This document shows, in pieces, positions 52,486-60,183 of a DNA stretch of 64,000 nucleotides. The stretch spans positions 1 through 64,000 of IMG/VR virus record IMGVR_UViG_3300028197_001229; one strand, written 5' to 3'. The first letter of the stretch is position 1, and each line of letters opens with the position of its first letter. Made by a program: the position numbers and the translations under genes. The stretch is from a virus. Under the pieces are notes generated by a model. It was given only the letters and a program-made list of their open reading frames with translations. It was not told where the DNA came from and searched no databases.

Positions 52486-52682
52486 TAGATCTAAACATAA
52501 TAGCATATATCCTGTTAGGCTTTTACCTCGGAGTTTATTGCTCTGAGAAAATGGAGCTGAAATTTAAAACAATAACATTCCCAATCACAGTATTTTGGGG
52601 ATGGGTATCAAAACTAATAAATAAAACAAACAACAAAGATGAAGAAAACAACAAAGAAGAAAACATCAAAGGCAAACTTTGA
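52482..52682 (+). CDS. Small single-pass membrane protein
   Basis: 66 residues. Hydrophobic residues about 4-20 (LNIIAYILLGFYLGVYC) form one membrane helix; a second weaker segment is about 31-44 (ITFPITVFWGWVSKL). The tail is charged (NKTNNKDEENNKEEN). ATGA overlap with the upstream gene and a 44-base overlap with the next. A lysis-related or membrane-anchoring role is possible but not shown. Confidence 0.45.
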   Translation: MIDLNIIAYILLGFYLGVYCSEKMELKFKTITFPITVFWGWVSKLINKTNNKDEENNKEENIKGKL

Positions 52683-52989
52683 GACTTACAACTGCTCACG
52701 TATTAACGAACCTTACCTCACAGATGAGGGACAAGCTTACATAGAGTTAATAACTAGTGATGGGGACTGTACTACTCTAGAGTGTACACTCGATCTTTAC
52801 CGGGCTCTTATGAAAAATAATATAAACGCTAACAGCCGTGTAGATTTTTGTTTTTATAAAAGTAAAGATACAGATCTAGTTGAGTATGTTAGTAGTACAC
52901 CTAAAAACGAGTACCGTGCTTATCAGGTAGAATATGAAGATTCTATAACTCTTCCTAAAGAAACTGTGTTTAAGAATCCGGAGGAATAG
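52639..52989 (+). CDS. Unknown 116-residue protein
   Basis: Starts 44 bases inside the membrane-protein gene in another frame. Lysine/threonine-rich N-terminus (MKKTTKKKTSKANFETY), then a beta-rich domain (GQAYIELITSDGDCTTLECT). No family recognised. It ends 60 bases before the insulated gene at 53049, and there is no hairpin terminator after it. A later start is possible but not obvious. Confidence 0.5.
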   Translation: MKKTTKKKTSKANFETYNCSRINEPYLTDEGQAYIELITSDGDCTTLECTLDLYRALMKNNINANSRVDFCFYKSKDTDLVEYVSSTPKNEYRAYQVEYEDSITLPKETVFKNPEE

Positions 52990-52997
52990 CCGTATAC

Positions 52998-53020
52998 TAC
53001 GTGTTATATATATTTGGTAC
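52998..53020 (+). promoter_or_regulatory. Bacteroidota-type promoter candidate
   Basis: TACGTGTTATATATATTTGG followed by TAC. It contains TATATTTG (53009-53016), an exact match to the -7 consensus TAnnTTTG. A clear -33 TTTG box is not visible. The element closely matches 46211-46231. A TATAAT is also present at 53032-53037. The gene start follows at 53049. Confidence 0.55.
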
Positions 53021-53048
53021 TCTTTTAATCTTATAATAAAAAACAAAA

Positions 53049-53954
53049 ATGACTAATAATAATAATCAAAAAGTTACAATTGAAAAGACACCTATGTATA
53101 TGACTACTTCGAAACTAAAGTTTATGGACAAAGTTGTACGTCCCGAGACATGGGTTCCGTTGGAGACTTCTAAACTGTATGTTGAGACTTATAACATACA
53201 GTTTACATATGTTCGTTCTACAAAACAAGGCACATCAACAATAGGTCGACCGACCACAACCATTAATGAAAAGTTTGTTTTTAATCTGGCTACAGGTCCT
53301 AAGCTTACTATTGTGGTAGGTGCAACGCCAGCCGAGTTAGATGAAGCCTTTATACCAGGCGCTTGTCTGGATACATTGGACTCGTCTTCGGCAATAACCA
53401 GGAGTTGGATTTCTGCTAATGGTGGCGCCGGTATGGAACTTGGTTCTGTACAGGGCTGGGATAGGGCTGGATCGGATCACTTCCCAGTTAAAGTTTCAGA
53501 CCTCAGACGTATGTTTACATCTAACAATGATAGATATTACTACAATGGTGAGTCTCGTGTTTTCACTTGCTTTGCTGATATAGACACTCCTACACAAAAC
53601 AAGGAACATCTATATTACAAAAGTGGAGAAAATGGTACAGCTAGGCTGCTTCCCTGTTTCTCATATTACACATTTGAGGAATACGTCTTCGGATCTGACA
53701 TCTGGGAGGATCAACCTTCCTCTGTCGACATGGGCCCAGCCCCTTACATTCAGTGGAACCCACTTGATTACAGTCCATCCTGCAGATTCTCTCAAGATGA
53801 ACTGACACCGAGTGGTTCGTTACTTAACAATTCAGCTGCATTGTCAAAAATTCCTATAAATTTTTCTTTTCATACTAAAGAAACTCCGTGGGAGTTAGAC
53901 TCAGATGCACTGGCTTATTACAGCCCTGATCGTAAGTTCATAACAAAGCCTTAA
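53049..53954 (+). CDS. Unknown 301-residue protein in its own transcription unit
   Basis: No family recognised. Mixed beta-rich sequence with aromatics and scattered Asp/Ser (KLYVETYNIQFTYVRST; FVFNLATGPKLTIVVG; ANGGAGMELGSVQGWDRAG). It has a promoter candidate 30-50 bases upstream and a strong terminator 12 bases downstream, an arrangement in this window shared only with the ssDNA-binding-protein candidate. Codon use looks richer in C/G-ending choices than the neighbours in places. High, independent expression is inferred. Possible identities: an abundant structural or DNA-associated protein, or an early host-takeover factor. Confidence 0.6.
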   Translation: MTNNNNQKVTIEKTPMYMTTSKLKFMDKVVRPETWVPLETSKLYVETYNIQFTYVRSTKQGTSTIGRPTTTINEKFVFNLATGPKLTIVVGATPAELDEAFIPGACLDTLDSSSAITRSWISANGGAGMELGSVQGWDRAGSDHFPVKVSDLRRMFTSNNDRYYYNGESRVFTCFADIDTPTQNKEHLYYKSGENGTARLLPCFSYYTFEEYVFGSDIWEDQPSSVDMGPAPYIQWNPLDYSPSCRFSQDELTPSGSLLNNSAALSKIPINFSFHTKETPWELDSDALAYYSPDRKFITKP

Positions 53955-53965
53955 TTAACTACCTT

Positions 53966-54001
53966 AAAAAAAACACCTTGCAATGCGCTGGTGTTTTTTT
54001 T
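53966..54001 (+). terminator. Strong rho-independent terminator
   Basis: AAAAAAAACACC (53966-53977), loop TTGCAATGCGCT, GGTGTTTTTTTT (53990-54001). The A-tract/T-tract arms make it potentially bidirectional. It lies 12 bases after the stop of the 301-residue gene and ends 12 bases before the next ATG. Confidence 0.85.
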
Positions 54002-54012
54002 AACTCTCAACT

Positions 54013-54354
54013 ATGACTAAAGTAAAAACTATAGAAGATATAGAAGTTTTAGAAAAAAATACTAGCGTTATGCTAGCCGTTAGCTCAGAGCAAGGAGTTG
54101 TTTTTATGTCACAAATTGGTGGCGACAATTTAGCTCGCTTGTTAAAAGAAGCCTCTAATATTCCAAACATTCCAATTCACAGTCAGGAAAATCAACTTGA
54201 TATTATAGGTCAGGAAATTTTAGTAACCTCGGACCGTTCTTACTTTAAACGTATAACAGGTTTGTTTACTTATTTAGATTGGTCAGATATGTCCACTGTT
54301 GAAAAATTATTGTCTAGGGAGCAGTACACTTATTCTTTTGTATTGTCTTACTAA
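54013..54354 (+). CDS. Unknown 113-residue protein
   Basis: Alpha/beta sequence (TSVMLAVSSEQGVVFMSQIGG; NQLDIIGQEILVTSD). No family recognised. It begins 12 bases after a strong terminator, so it needs read-through or its own promoter; none is obvious in the 12-base gap. A/T-rich leader, no Shine-Dalgarno sequence. It is followed by an 80-base gap that holds a promoter candidate. Confidence 0.5.
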   Translation: MTKVKTIEDIEVLEKNTSVMLAVSSEQGVVFMSQIGGDNLARLLKEASNIPNIPIHSQENQLDIIGQEILVTSDRSYFKRITGLFTYLDWSDMSTVEKLLSREQYTYSFVLSY

Positions 54355-54364
54355 TATTTTTTAA

Positions 54365-54393
54365 TTGACTAAGTAACGTATTTACTTAATAAT
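54365..54393 (+). promoter_or_regulatory. Sigma-70-like promoter candidate
   Basis: TTGACT (54365-54370), exactly 17 bases, then AATAAT (54388-54393), 42 bases ahead of the ATG at 54435. The spacer carries a small dyad, AAGTAA (54371-54376) with TTACTT (54382-54387), which may be an operator. Five of six bases match each consensus hexamer. Confidence 0.5.
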
Positions 54394-54434
54394 TTTATTT
54401 AACTTTCAAGACTAACTAACCTAGAATTATACTA

Positions 54435-54701
54435 ATGAGCAAAAATCAAGAACTTACTCAAGAAGAAGCACAGCTTCGTTTCAAAAAAGCAAATGCACAA
54501 GGATTCATCAATCAGATGATTTCTGGTTCTGGTGCAACTGCAGAACAAGCAGTTGAGCTTTTCAACAAAAGCGACGCTAAAGCAGACCGGATGATATCAA
54601 AACAAGCAAGCATAAGAGAATCTATTCTAGCTGAGGTTAATAACCAGGTTAGCCCAGATACTCAAAACTTGCCTGAGAATCTGAGACAAGCTGCTTCGTA
54701 A
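54435..54701 (+). CDS. Small 88-residue helical protein in its own unit
   Basis: 88 residues, helical, polar, Gln/Ala/Asn-rich (MSKNQELTQEEAQLRFKKANAQGFINQ; AKADRMISKQASIRESI). Contains the SKQAS form of the K-x-A motif. No family recognised. It has a promoter candidate upstream and a two-hairpin terminator region downstream, suggesting strong expression. Small, abundant, helical and monocistronic: candidates include a decoration or scaffold-type protein or a regulator. Function unknown. Confidence 0.55.
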   Translation: MSKNQELTQEEAQLRFKKANAQGFINQMISGSGATAEQAVELFNKSDAKADRMISKQASIRESILAEVNNQVSPDTQNLPENLRQAAS

Positions 54702-54730
54702 CTTTATTTCTCGCGCCACACGCTGACAAA

Positions 54731-54750
54731 AGACTGGAGCAATTCAGTCT
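54731..54750 (+). other. First hairpin of a double stem-loop
   Basis: AGACTG (54731-54736), loop GAGCAATT, CAGTCT (54745-54750). Directly adjoins the terminator hairpin that begins at 54751. The pair of stem-loops in a 119-base gap might form the 3' end of a stable RNA or a composite terminator. Confidence 0.45.
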
Positions 54751-54782
54751 AAAACCCACGGTTTTATCGCTGTGGGTTTTTT
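54751..54782 (+). terminator. Rho-independent terminator
   Basis: AAAACCCAC (54751-54759), loop GGTTTTATCGCT, GTGGGTTTT (54772-54780) continuing TT. Fifty bases after the stop of the 88-residue gene. The remaining bases to 54820 hold an A/T-rich leader for the HTH gene. Confidence 0.8.
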
Positions 54783-54820
54783 GTCTTTACAATTAACTTT
54801 TAATCTATCATTTATATATC

Positions 54821-55420
54821 ATGGAACGATCATTACTCCAAGAAAAGTTGTCAGAACTTCTTGAATTCAAGCGTATAGAACACGGATTCAGCTGTCATGA
54901 CATGGCTTCATTTTTAGGTGTCTCATACTTACAATACCACAGGTGGGTTACTAAAAAAACTTTACCTCGTATGAAGGCACTACAAGACGTATGCACTCGT
55001 TGCAGTGTAGACTATTTATCGTTTATAAACACTACAACTAACTGTCTAAGTCCGGTCACATTTGATTCTATATGTAGCATGTATACTAGATCGGATTTGG
55101 ATGACACTACATTTAAAACGTTCTTAGTTGCTGTCAGTTTACTATTTAAAGAATTAGTTTCTGAGTACAGCATATCTCCAAGTATGGTTTTAGCTGACAT
55201 TGCGGCACCTGACATTAGAAATTTAAGCCGTTTTTCTGTTCAAGCTTTTTACTCTTGTGGACCAGACTGGGGCAACCTAACAGTTATAGGTGGTAAGAAG
55301 ACTATTCTATTTCGTGCATCTAAGTTAGAAACTCCTACTTCGCAGTATGGCTTTGAAGCTCTGAGCGCGGCATCTCTGAGTCGTGTTATAGAATTAACTA
55401 AACTGAAACATAACCTTTAA
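54821..55420 (+). CDS. HTH (XRE-like) regulator with C-terminal unknown domain
   Basis: 199 residues. FSCHDMASFLGVSYLQYHRW (about 23-42) and the following KKTLPRMKALQDVCTRCSVDY fit a Cro/C1/XRE helix-turn-helix, in which the 'A..lgvs...........P....l..i...l.v' pattern is seen. The remaining ~130 residues are helical then beta (DWGNLTVIGGKKTILF) and unrecognised, possibly sensing or dimerisation. It follows a terminator; its own promoter is probably in the A/T-rich 38 bases upstream. It is the only clear DNA-binding regulator besides the sigma-like factor. It may control the nearby insulated genes. Confidence 0.65.
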   Translation: MERSLLQEKLSELLEFKRIEHGFSCHDMASFLGVSYLQYHRWVTKKTLPRMKALQDVCTRCSVDYLSFINTTTNCLSPVTFDSICSMYTRSDLDDTTFKTFLVAVSLLFKELVSEYSISPSMVLADIAAPDIRNLSRFSVQAFYSCGPDWGNLTVIGGKKTILFRASKLETPTSQYGFEALSAASLSRVIELTKLKHNL

Positions 55421-55421
55421 A

Positions 55422-55844
55422 ATGTCTAAAACAAATATTGATACAGGTATACCACCTAGTGAGGTAACAAAAAGAAAACGTATACAAGATTTAATACTAT
55501 CTGGTGAAGATCCAGGAGGTATTGATAATACTGAAGTAAAGACACCTCCGGAAGTAGCACCCAGGGTTGATAACATATCATACATTCGAGTCAAGATAAG
55601 GCACGATCTTTATACGCTTCATCTTCCAGCTCTTGACGTTTCTGTTGCAGAACACCAGGTGGCTATACGGCTACCCAACAATGGTGTTAAATTTGAGCCT
55701 AGTGAACTAAATGGAGATTTTGTAATAACGCACATGAACAGTGATTATAAAGTAGCTTACCTAGGTGGAATATTCGAGTTCCCGGGAGACAACTCTTGGG
55801 TTATAGCATTTATTAGGGACAAACGTGATGAGGAGGAAGATTAA
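55422..55844 (+). CDS. Unknown 140-residue protein
   Basis: Starts one base after the HTH gene stop. N-terminal ~40 residues are disordered-looking; the rest is a small beta-rich domain (YIRVKIRHDLYTLHLPALDV; VAIRLPNNGVKFEPSELNG; FEFPGDNSWVIAFIRDKRD) with an acidic end. The C-terminal WVIAFIRDKRDEEED suggests a compact domain with a charged tail. No family recognised. Confidence 0.45.
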   Translation: MSKTNIDTGIPPSEVTKRKRIQDLILSGEDPGGIDNTEVKTPPEVAPRVDNISYIRVKIRHDLYTLHLPALDVSVAEHQVAIRLPNNGVKFEPSELNGDFVITHMNSDYKVAYLGGIFEFPGDNSWVIAFIRDKRDEEED

Positions 55845-55846
55845 TA

Positions 55847-56074
55847 ATGATTAAAAATTCTAAAATTGAAGTTGGTAAAACTCCGGCTGAAAACTCAAAC
55901 GGTTCTAAGTGCGACGATATTGTAAACGGAAACCCGGTCAAAAAATCTGCTAGTTCAAATAATTGTTTTGATAAAGTATCTTCAATAGTCTTTAATATAG
56001 AAGATCAAAATGATGAATCAAATACAGAGATACAAGATGGTAAAACTAGCGGGGTTAGACCCAAAAGTTCTTGA
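55847..56074 (+). CDS. Small unknown protein, overlapping the next gene
   Basis: 75 residues, low in hydrophobic residues (VGKTPAENSNGSKCDDIVNG). Contains VKKSASSNNCFDK, the K-x-A motif. It overlaps the next gene by 65 bases in another frame. Between 55845 and 56010 no other open frame is plausible, which supports translation here, but the protein has no recognised features and the overlap is long. Confidence 0.4.
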   Translation: MIKNSKIEVGKTPAENSNGSKCDDIVNGNPVKKSASSNNCFDKVSSIVFNIEDQNDESNTEIQDGKTSGVRPKSS

Positions 56075-56345
56075 AGCCTTGGTAAGTGCGGCAGCTGGTG
56101 CTACAGCCGGTGGTGTTATAGGTTCTACATCCGCTATGCTGATACCTCATAAGTATGATCCGAACAACCCTGAGTTTTTGGCTAGTAAGGATAATGACGA
56201 TAAGTACGTCAGAGATCCCGTAGGTCAGGGTTTGCGTAGTGCCCTTGTTGGTGCCTTAATAGGTGGTTCTAAGCCTTGGGTGGAAGATCCTATGCGTGAT
56301 TGGATGAAGGATCAAGACTGGTACAGTAATTTAACAAAGAAATAA
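56010..56345 (+). CDS. Glycine-zipper protein upstream of portal
   Basis: 111 residues from ATG 56010; ATG 56037 (MVKLAGLDPKVLEAL) is an alternative that would shorten the overlap. ALVSAAAGATAGGVIGSTSAML (about 24-45) is an Ala/Gly membrane-type helix; LRSALVGALIGGSK is a second. The KLAGLD start recalls the K-x-A motif. It ends four bases before the portal gene. Likely a small virion or portal-associated membrane-active protein. Confidence 0.5.
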   Translation: MMNQIQRYKMVKLAGLDPKVLEALVSAAAGATAGGVIGSTSAMLIPHKYDPNNPEFLASKDNDDKYVRDPVGQGLRSALVGALIGGSKPWVEDPMRDWMKDQDWYSNLTKK

Positions 56346-56349
56346 TATT

Positions 56350-58149
56350 ATGGATGACTTGAAATTTCATTTCACAACAGATCAAGCTAAGAAATTTGAT
56401 GATCCGTTCTTACTACCCTCTAGTGAGTATATACCAGACAACCTTGAATCTGCCTTAGATTTTTGTCTGTTTTTGTATTACCTAAACCCACAGTACAGAC
56501 GAGCTTCTATGCGTGTTGTTAGGCACTTCATAACAGATTTTGAATTCCCTGGGGATGGTTCAGCTACTGAGAAAGACGAGGCAGATGAATATTTTACCCA
56601 CACACTTCGACTACCACAGGCAATGGCTGAAATGGGTGACGAGTGGGCTTGCTTCGGCAATTCTTTCTATAGGATTCATTTTCCTTTTGATCGCGTACTC
56701 ATTGATGATAGGTTTGACGCTGAGTATTCTCTTAATATGTTTTCTGAAAGTTCGATTAAGTTTAATATTAAAAAAATGAAATATGAGGTTCCAGACCCTA
56801 AGGAGCCAAAAAAGAAAATTGAACTTTGTTTTCGCGACATTCCCGTAAAAGACAAAGGTAGAATTAGATTAAGGAAACTTGATCCTAAAAATGTTTCTAT
56901 TAGGCATAACCCTATATCAGGAACTAATTCTTACATTTATAGTTTCGAGAAAGAATTAATAAAGGACTGTAAGGATGGTAAACCATACGTAGTTAACGAG
57001 GTCCCAATGGACATGCTCAAAGCTATATCTGATAGTAAAGATTTTTTATTTTACGAAGATGAGATTTTTCATTTTAAATCTCCAACTATTTCAGGGATAA
57101 GTAATAGGGGTTGGGGTCTTCCAGAAACAATAGCTAACTACAGGTCTCTCCATATTTTGCAGGTTTATCGTAAAATAGATGAAGCTATTGGTTTAGACTA
57201 TATGGTTCCGTTTAGAATATTTACCCCGGAACCAGGTACTAATGAAACTGGTATTGTTAAAAATTTAATACTTAGTCAGTGGCGTGGTCAGGTTGAGAAC
57301 ATAATTAAGAACCGTAGGAAAGATAAATTTGCAATGCATGCTTTTCCTTTTCCTTTAAAATATGAAGAGTTTGGTGCTAGTGGTAAGAATTTGGCGCCAA
57401 AAGATTTAATTGAGTATCAAACTAATAGTATGCTTGATGCCATGGGCTACCCTGCTGAATTGTTTAAAGGTTCCCTTGCTGTTCAGCAGGTTCCAACTGC
57501 AGTTCGTCTTTTTGAGAATAGTTTTATGTTTGTACATTTGGGCTTTAATGATTTTGCCCAGTGGGTGTCTAAAAAGGTTTCTAAATTTATGGGTGAGCCT
57601 TACATGCACCTTAAGTTGGAACGTCCTAGTTTGGCTGATAATATTGATAAACAAAATGTTATCATGCAGCTTTCTTCTGCTGGTGAGATTTCACGTAAGA
57701 AAGCTTACAGCTGGCTTGGAATTACCGATGCTGTTGATGAGCGGAAAGAACGTCTTGAGGAAGATGCTGAAATTCAAAAAGTTCAGATGCAGAAAGAAGA
57801 AGAACTTCGCAGGGAGATGGAGCAAGGTTCTATTGACAAACAACTTGACGCACAAGCTCAGGCACAACAGCAACAGGGTGGCGGAGGAACACCTCCAGGT
57901 GGCCCACCACAACAGGGTGGAGGCGGTGCAGGTGGTGGAGTTACACCAATGGATGTGCAAGGTCAGGCTCAAGAGTTAGCCCAGCAATGGGCATCAATGC
58001 CTGAAGGTGATCGTAGGAAAAATATGCAACAAATAAAAGCTAGTGATCAAACTTTGTATTCTTTAGCTAAACAGTTTTTAGAAGATATGCGTAGCAGCGC
58101 TAAGTCACAAGGTGTACAGCAAATGTACGATCAAGCTGGTGGTCAATAA
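56350..58149 (+). CDS. Portal protein
   Basis: 599 residues. The mid-section has the portal hallmark of an amphipathic segment and a wing region: FHFKSPTISGISNRGWGLPE (about 239-258), then QVYRKIDEAIGLDYMVPFRIF and a charged stem (LILSQWRGQVENIIKNRRKDK), then YQTNSMLDAMGYPAELF. The C-terminal ~130 residues are Gln/Gly/Pro-rich (QAQQQQGGGGTPPGGPPQQGG). Similar portals occur in large myoviruses. Role: dodecameric ring at the capsid vertex through which DNA passes. Followed by membrane and glycine-zipper genes, so the capsid genes are probably outside the window. The 189-residue + frame inside it is a shadow. Confidence 0.75.
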   Translation: MDDLKFHFTTDQAKKFDDPFLLPSSEYIPDNLESALDFCLFLYYLNPQYRRASMRVVRHFITDFEFPGDGSATEKDEADEYFTHTLRLPQAMAEMGDEWACFGNSFYRIHFPFDRVLIDDRFDAEYSLNMFSESSIKFNIKKMKYEVPDPKEPKKKIELCFRDIPVKDKGRIRLRKLDPKNVSIRHNPISGTNSYIYSFEKELIKDCKDGKPYVVNEVPMDMLKAISDSKDFLFYEDEIFHFKSPTISGISNRGWGLPETIANYRSLHILQVYRKIDEAIGLDYMVPFRIFTPEPGTNETGIVKNLILSQWRGQVENIIKNRRKDKFAMHAFPFPLKYEEFGASGKNLAPKDLIEYQTNSMLDAMGYPAELFKGSLAVQQVPTAVRLFENSFMFVHLGFNDFAQWVSKKVSKFMGEPYMHLKLERPSLADNIDKQNVIMQLSSAGEISRKKAYSWLGITDAVDERKERLEEDAEIQKVQMQKEEELRREMEQGSIDKQLDAQAQAQQQQGGGGTPPGGPPQQGGGGAGGGVTPMDVQGQAQELAQQWASMPEGDRRKNMQQIKASDQTLYSLAKQFLEDMRSSAKSQGVQQMYDQAGGQ

Positions 58150-59653
58150 GAAACATATACCGCAACAACCTAAGGCACCCTTGATACGGTCTGCCTCAGA
58201 TAACTACAACCCAAAATATAAGGGTAAATCGGGCAAGCATGGCAAGCCCGAACATATGGGTAGTTCGTTGCCAAACAATAAATCAAAAAAAGAAATGAAT
58301 GAACAAGATGCAAGCCATAACGACTCCGCAGAACGTAAAGAAAAAGCCGATTCTGCTTTTTCAGAAAACCCCAACACTGTTGTCAGTGCTTCCCCTAAAG
58401 ATACTCCAAAAGATAAGGGATTCAGCGATGATGATAAGTATATGGAGTGGAAGGGCAAAAGAGTATTGCGTGACCAGTCATCCTACCAAGCAGATTCTGA
58501 AGAGAAAAAGCCTGAAGAGAAAAAGCCTGAAGAGAAAAAGCCTGAAGAGAAAAAGCCTGAAGAGAAAAAGCCTGAAGAGAAAAAGCCTGGTTCAGAGGAT
58601 ACGGCTAAGCTGACACGGGTTTTGGCACGAGAAGCTTTGGACACGTGGGTACAGACGAAGAAGCATCAAAAAAATACTACTAACTCAGTTGTTGGCTCGT
58701 TTTCTTACATATTAGGTATAAGTTCATTAGTCGTGGCTGGCTGTGCAGCTTTCTTTAGCGTAAAAGGTATAGCTCTGTTGTTTGCTGGATCATTTGTTGC
58801 TGTGAGTATAATGGCAGCAGGCTTAGAAGTAGCTAAGCTAGTGGCCGCAAGTTACTTATACCGGTACTGGCGTAGTACACCAACACTACTTCGGTGCTAT
58901 ATGTTTTCTGCTATAGGTATATTAATTGGCATAACATCTTTAGGTATATTCGGTTTTTTAAGCGATGCATTTGAGACCACAAAGACTAGGATAGATATTT
59001 ACGAGACTCAGATTGAAAACTTAGTTACTGAAAATCAAACTATAACTATTCAAATTGAAGAGCATCAATCGGCCGAAACCATTGCAAGCTCTAGATCTGA
59101 ATCTGCAATTACTGACTACAAAGATATTTATGACTCTTTTGTATCGAGGAAGGGTACATCCAAAGGTCAGTATATAGATAGACTTTCAGCTTTAGACCAA
59201 GTAGTTTACGAGTTAGAAAATTCTCCTGGTGGGTTGTTTAGTAGTAAAAAGACTAAACTAAAAAACTTGAATATAGAACAAGCCGATGAAAGACAATCAC
59301 TAGCTATAGCTATAGCCAAGATTGATACAGACATAGAAACTGAATATAAATCTTTTCTAACTAAAGTTGAGAGTTACAAGGAGGAAAGTAGAAAGCTTGA
59401 CTCTAGGGTAGACACGGCACCGCTATACGACGTTATAGCTAAGAACAATGACAGTATCTTAGTTTTAAAAGAACAAATAGCTAATACGGACATTGGTAGC
59501 TTTAAATTTATTGCACGAGCTTTTGACACTGAATTAGACAGTGTTGTTAAGTATTTTATATTAATAATAGTTTTAGTATTTGATCCACTCGCTGTTACAT
59601 TAGTTCTAGCTTATAACGTTACATTGGTTAACAAGCAGGATTCATCGGTATGA
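58112..59653 (+). CDS. Coiled-coil membrane protein with EEKKP repeats
   Basis: 513 residues; ATG 58112 overlaps the portal by 38 bases, and GTG 58139 is an alternative start. Residues ~1-170 are hydrophilic and disordered, with six perfect EEKKP repeats. Four hydrophobic helices follow: about 196-215 (SYILGISSLVVAGCAAFF), 221-240, 262-285 (SAIGILIGITSLGIFGFL), and one near the C-terminus (ILIIVLVFDPLAVTLVL). The segment between is a long coiled coil (about 290-480). 'ITSLGIFGFLSDAFETT' recalls membrane proteins of some large phages. Probably inner-membrane or virion-associated; a DNA-injection or anchoring role is inferred. Confidence 0.5.
   Translation: MYSKCTIKLVVNKKHIPQQPKAPLIRSASDNYNPKYKGKSGKHGKPEHMGSSLPNNKSKKEMNEQDASHNDSAERKEKADSAFSENPNTVVSASPKDTPKDKGFSDDDKYMEWKGKRVLRDQSSYQADSEEKKPEEKKPEEKKPEEKKPEEKKPEEKKPGSEDTAKLTRVLAREALDTWVQTKKHQKNTTNSVVGSFSYILGISSLVVAGCAAFFSVKGIALLFAGSFVAVSIMAAGLEVAKLVAASYLYRYWRSTPTLLRCYMFSAIGILIGITSLGIFGFLSDAFETTKTRIDIYETQIENLVTENQTITIQIEEHQSAETIASSRSESAITDYKDIYDSFVSRKGTSKGQYIDRLSALDQVVYELENSPGGLFSSKKTKLKNLNIEQADERQSLAIAIAKIDTDIETEYKSFLTKVESYKEESRKLDSRVDTAPLYDVIAKNNDSILVLKEQIANTDIGSFKFIARAFDTELDSVVKYFILIIVLVFDPLAVTLVLAYNVTLVNKQDSSV
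58499..58588 (+). repeat. Six perfect 15-bp tandem repeats (EEKKP codons)
   Basis: GAAGAGAAAAAGCCT repeated at 58499, 58514, 58529, 58544, 58559 and 58574, in frame, encoding EEKKP six times. Copies are identical at the DNA level, a recent slippage expansion and a likely site of copy-number variation. Confidence 0.95.
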
Positions 59654-60141
59654 ATTTAAGTTTTAGGGAACTACTACAAAATAGTGAGATTTGGTCGGAG
59701 GCTATATCTCTTTTGCAGACAAAGTATGCTAATGAGGGTTTTTCTGGTGAAACTATTTCTAGTGATGAGATACAACACACTTACATAAAGGTTATTATGA
59801 AGCTGTTGTCCCTACCATGCAACATAGAGGATTACTCTATCTATCTAACATTTATACCAAAAGATAGTTTCAACGAAAGCGAGTACATAGATGTTTCGGT
59901 TGTAGATGAAATCACTGGTATTAATGAAGATTTTAATTCTTTAAATTGGTCTCGCCTTGTTGACTTACCCATAACGCTAGATGAAAATATAGCACATTTG
60001 GATGATTCAGAATTATTGTGTGAGCTACTATGGGAACTTACTGTATGGGGTTTTAGCGAAGACATGTCGGTCTTTTCAGAAAAAGATAAGTTTACTACAT
60101 TTGTGTCTGGTTTTTTAAGAAAAGATTTAGATCGTAATTAA
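59650..60141 (+). CDS. Unknown 163-residue protein
   Basis: ATGA overlap with the coiled-coil membrane gene. Acidic, helical and hydrophobic segments alternate (FRELLQNSEIWSEAISLLQTK; ELLCELLWELTVWGFSED). No family recognised. A short non-coding stretch follows that begins with AATTATTGCTA, also found at 46196. Confidence 0.45.
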   Translation: MNLSFRELLQNSEIWSEAISLLQTKYANEGFSGETISSDEIQHTYIKVIMKLLSLPCNIEDYSIYLTFIPKDSFNESEYIDVSVVDEITGINEDFNSLNWSRLVDLPITLDENIAHLDDSELLCELLWELTVWGFSEDMSVFSEKDKFTTFVSGFLRKDLDRN

Positions 60142-60183
60142 TTATTGCTAGGTTTAAGTAAATTCTTTATAGTTCTAACCATT

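Noticed and set aside
57410-57979. + strand 189-codon frame inside the portal gene
   Set aside because: Leucine/cysteine/phenylalanine-rich shadow translation of a clear portal gene in another frame.
60145-60183. TTG start and hydrophobic 13-residue extension (LGLSKFFIVLTI) as a signal peptide
   Set aside because: The bases match a leader/promoter-like stretch shared in part with 46196; an ATG at 60184 is a normal start, so the extension is likely non-coding.
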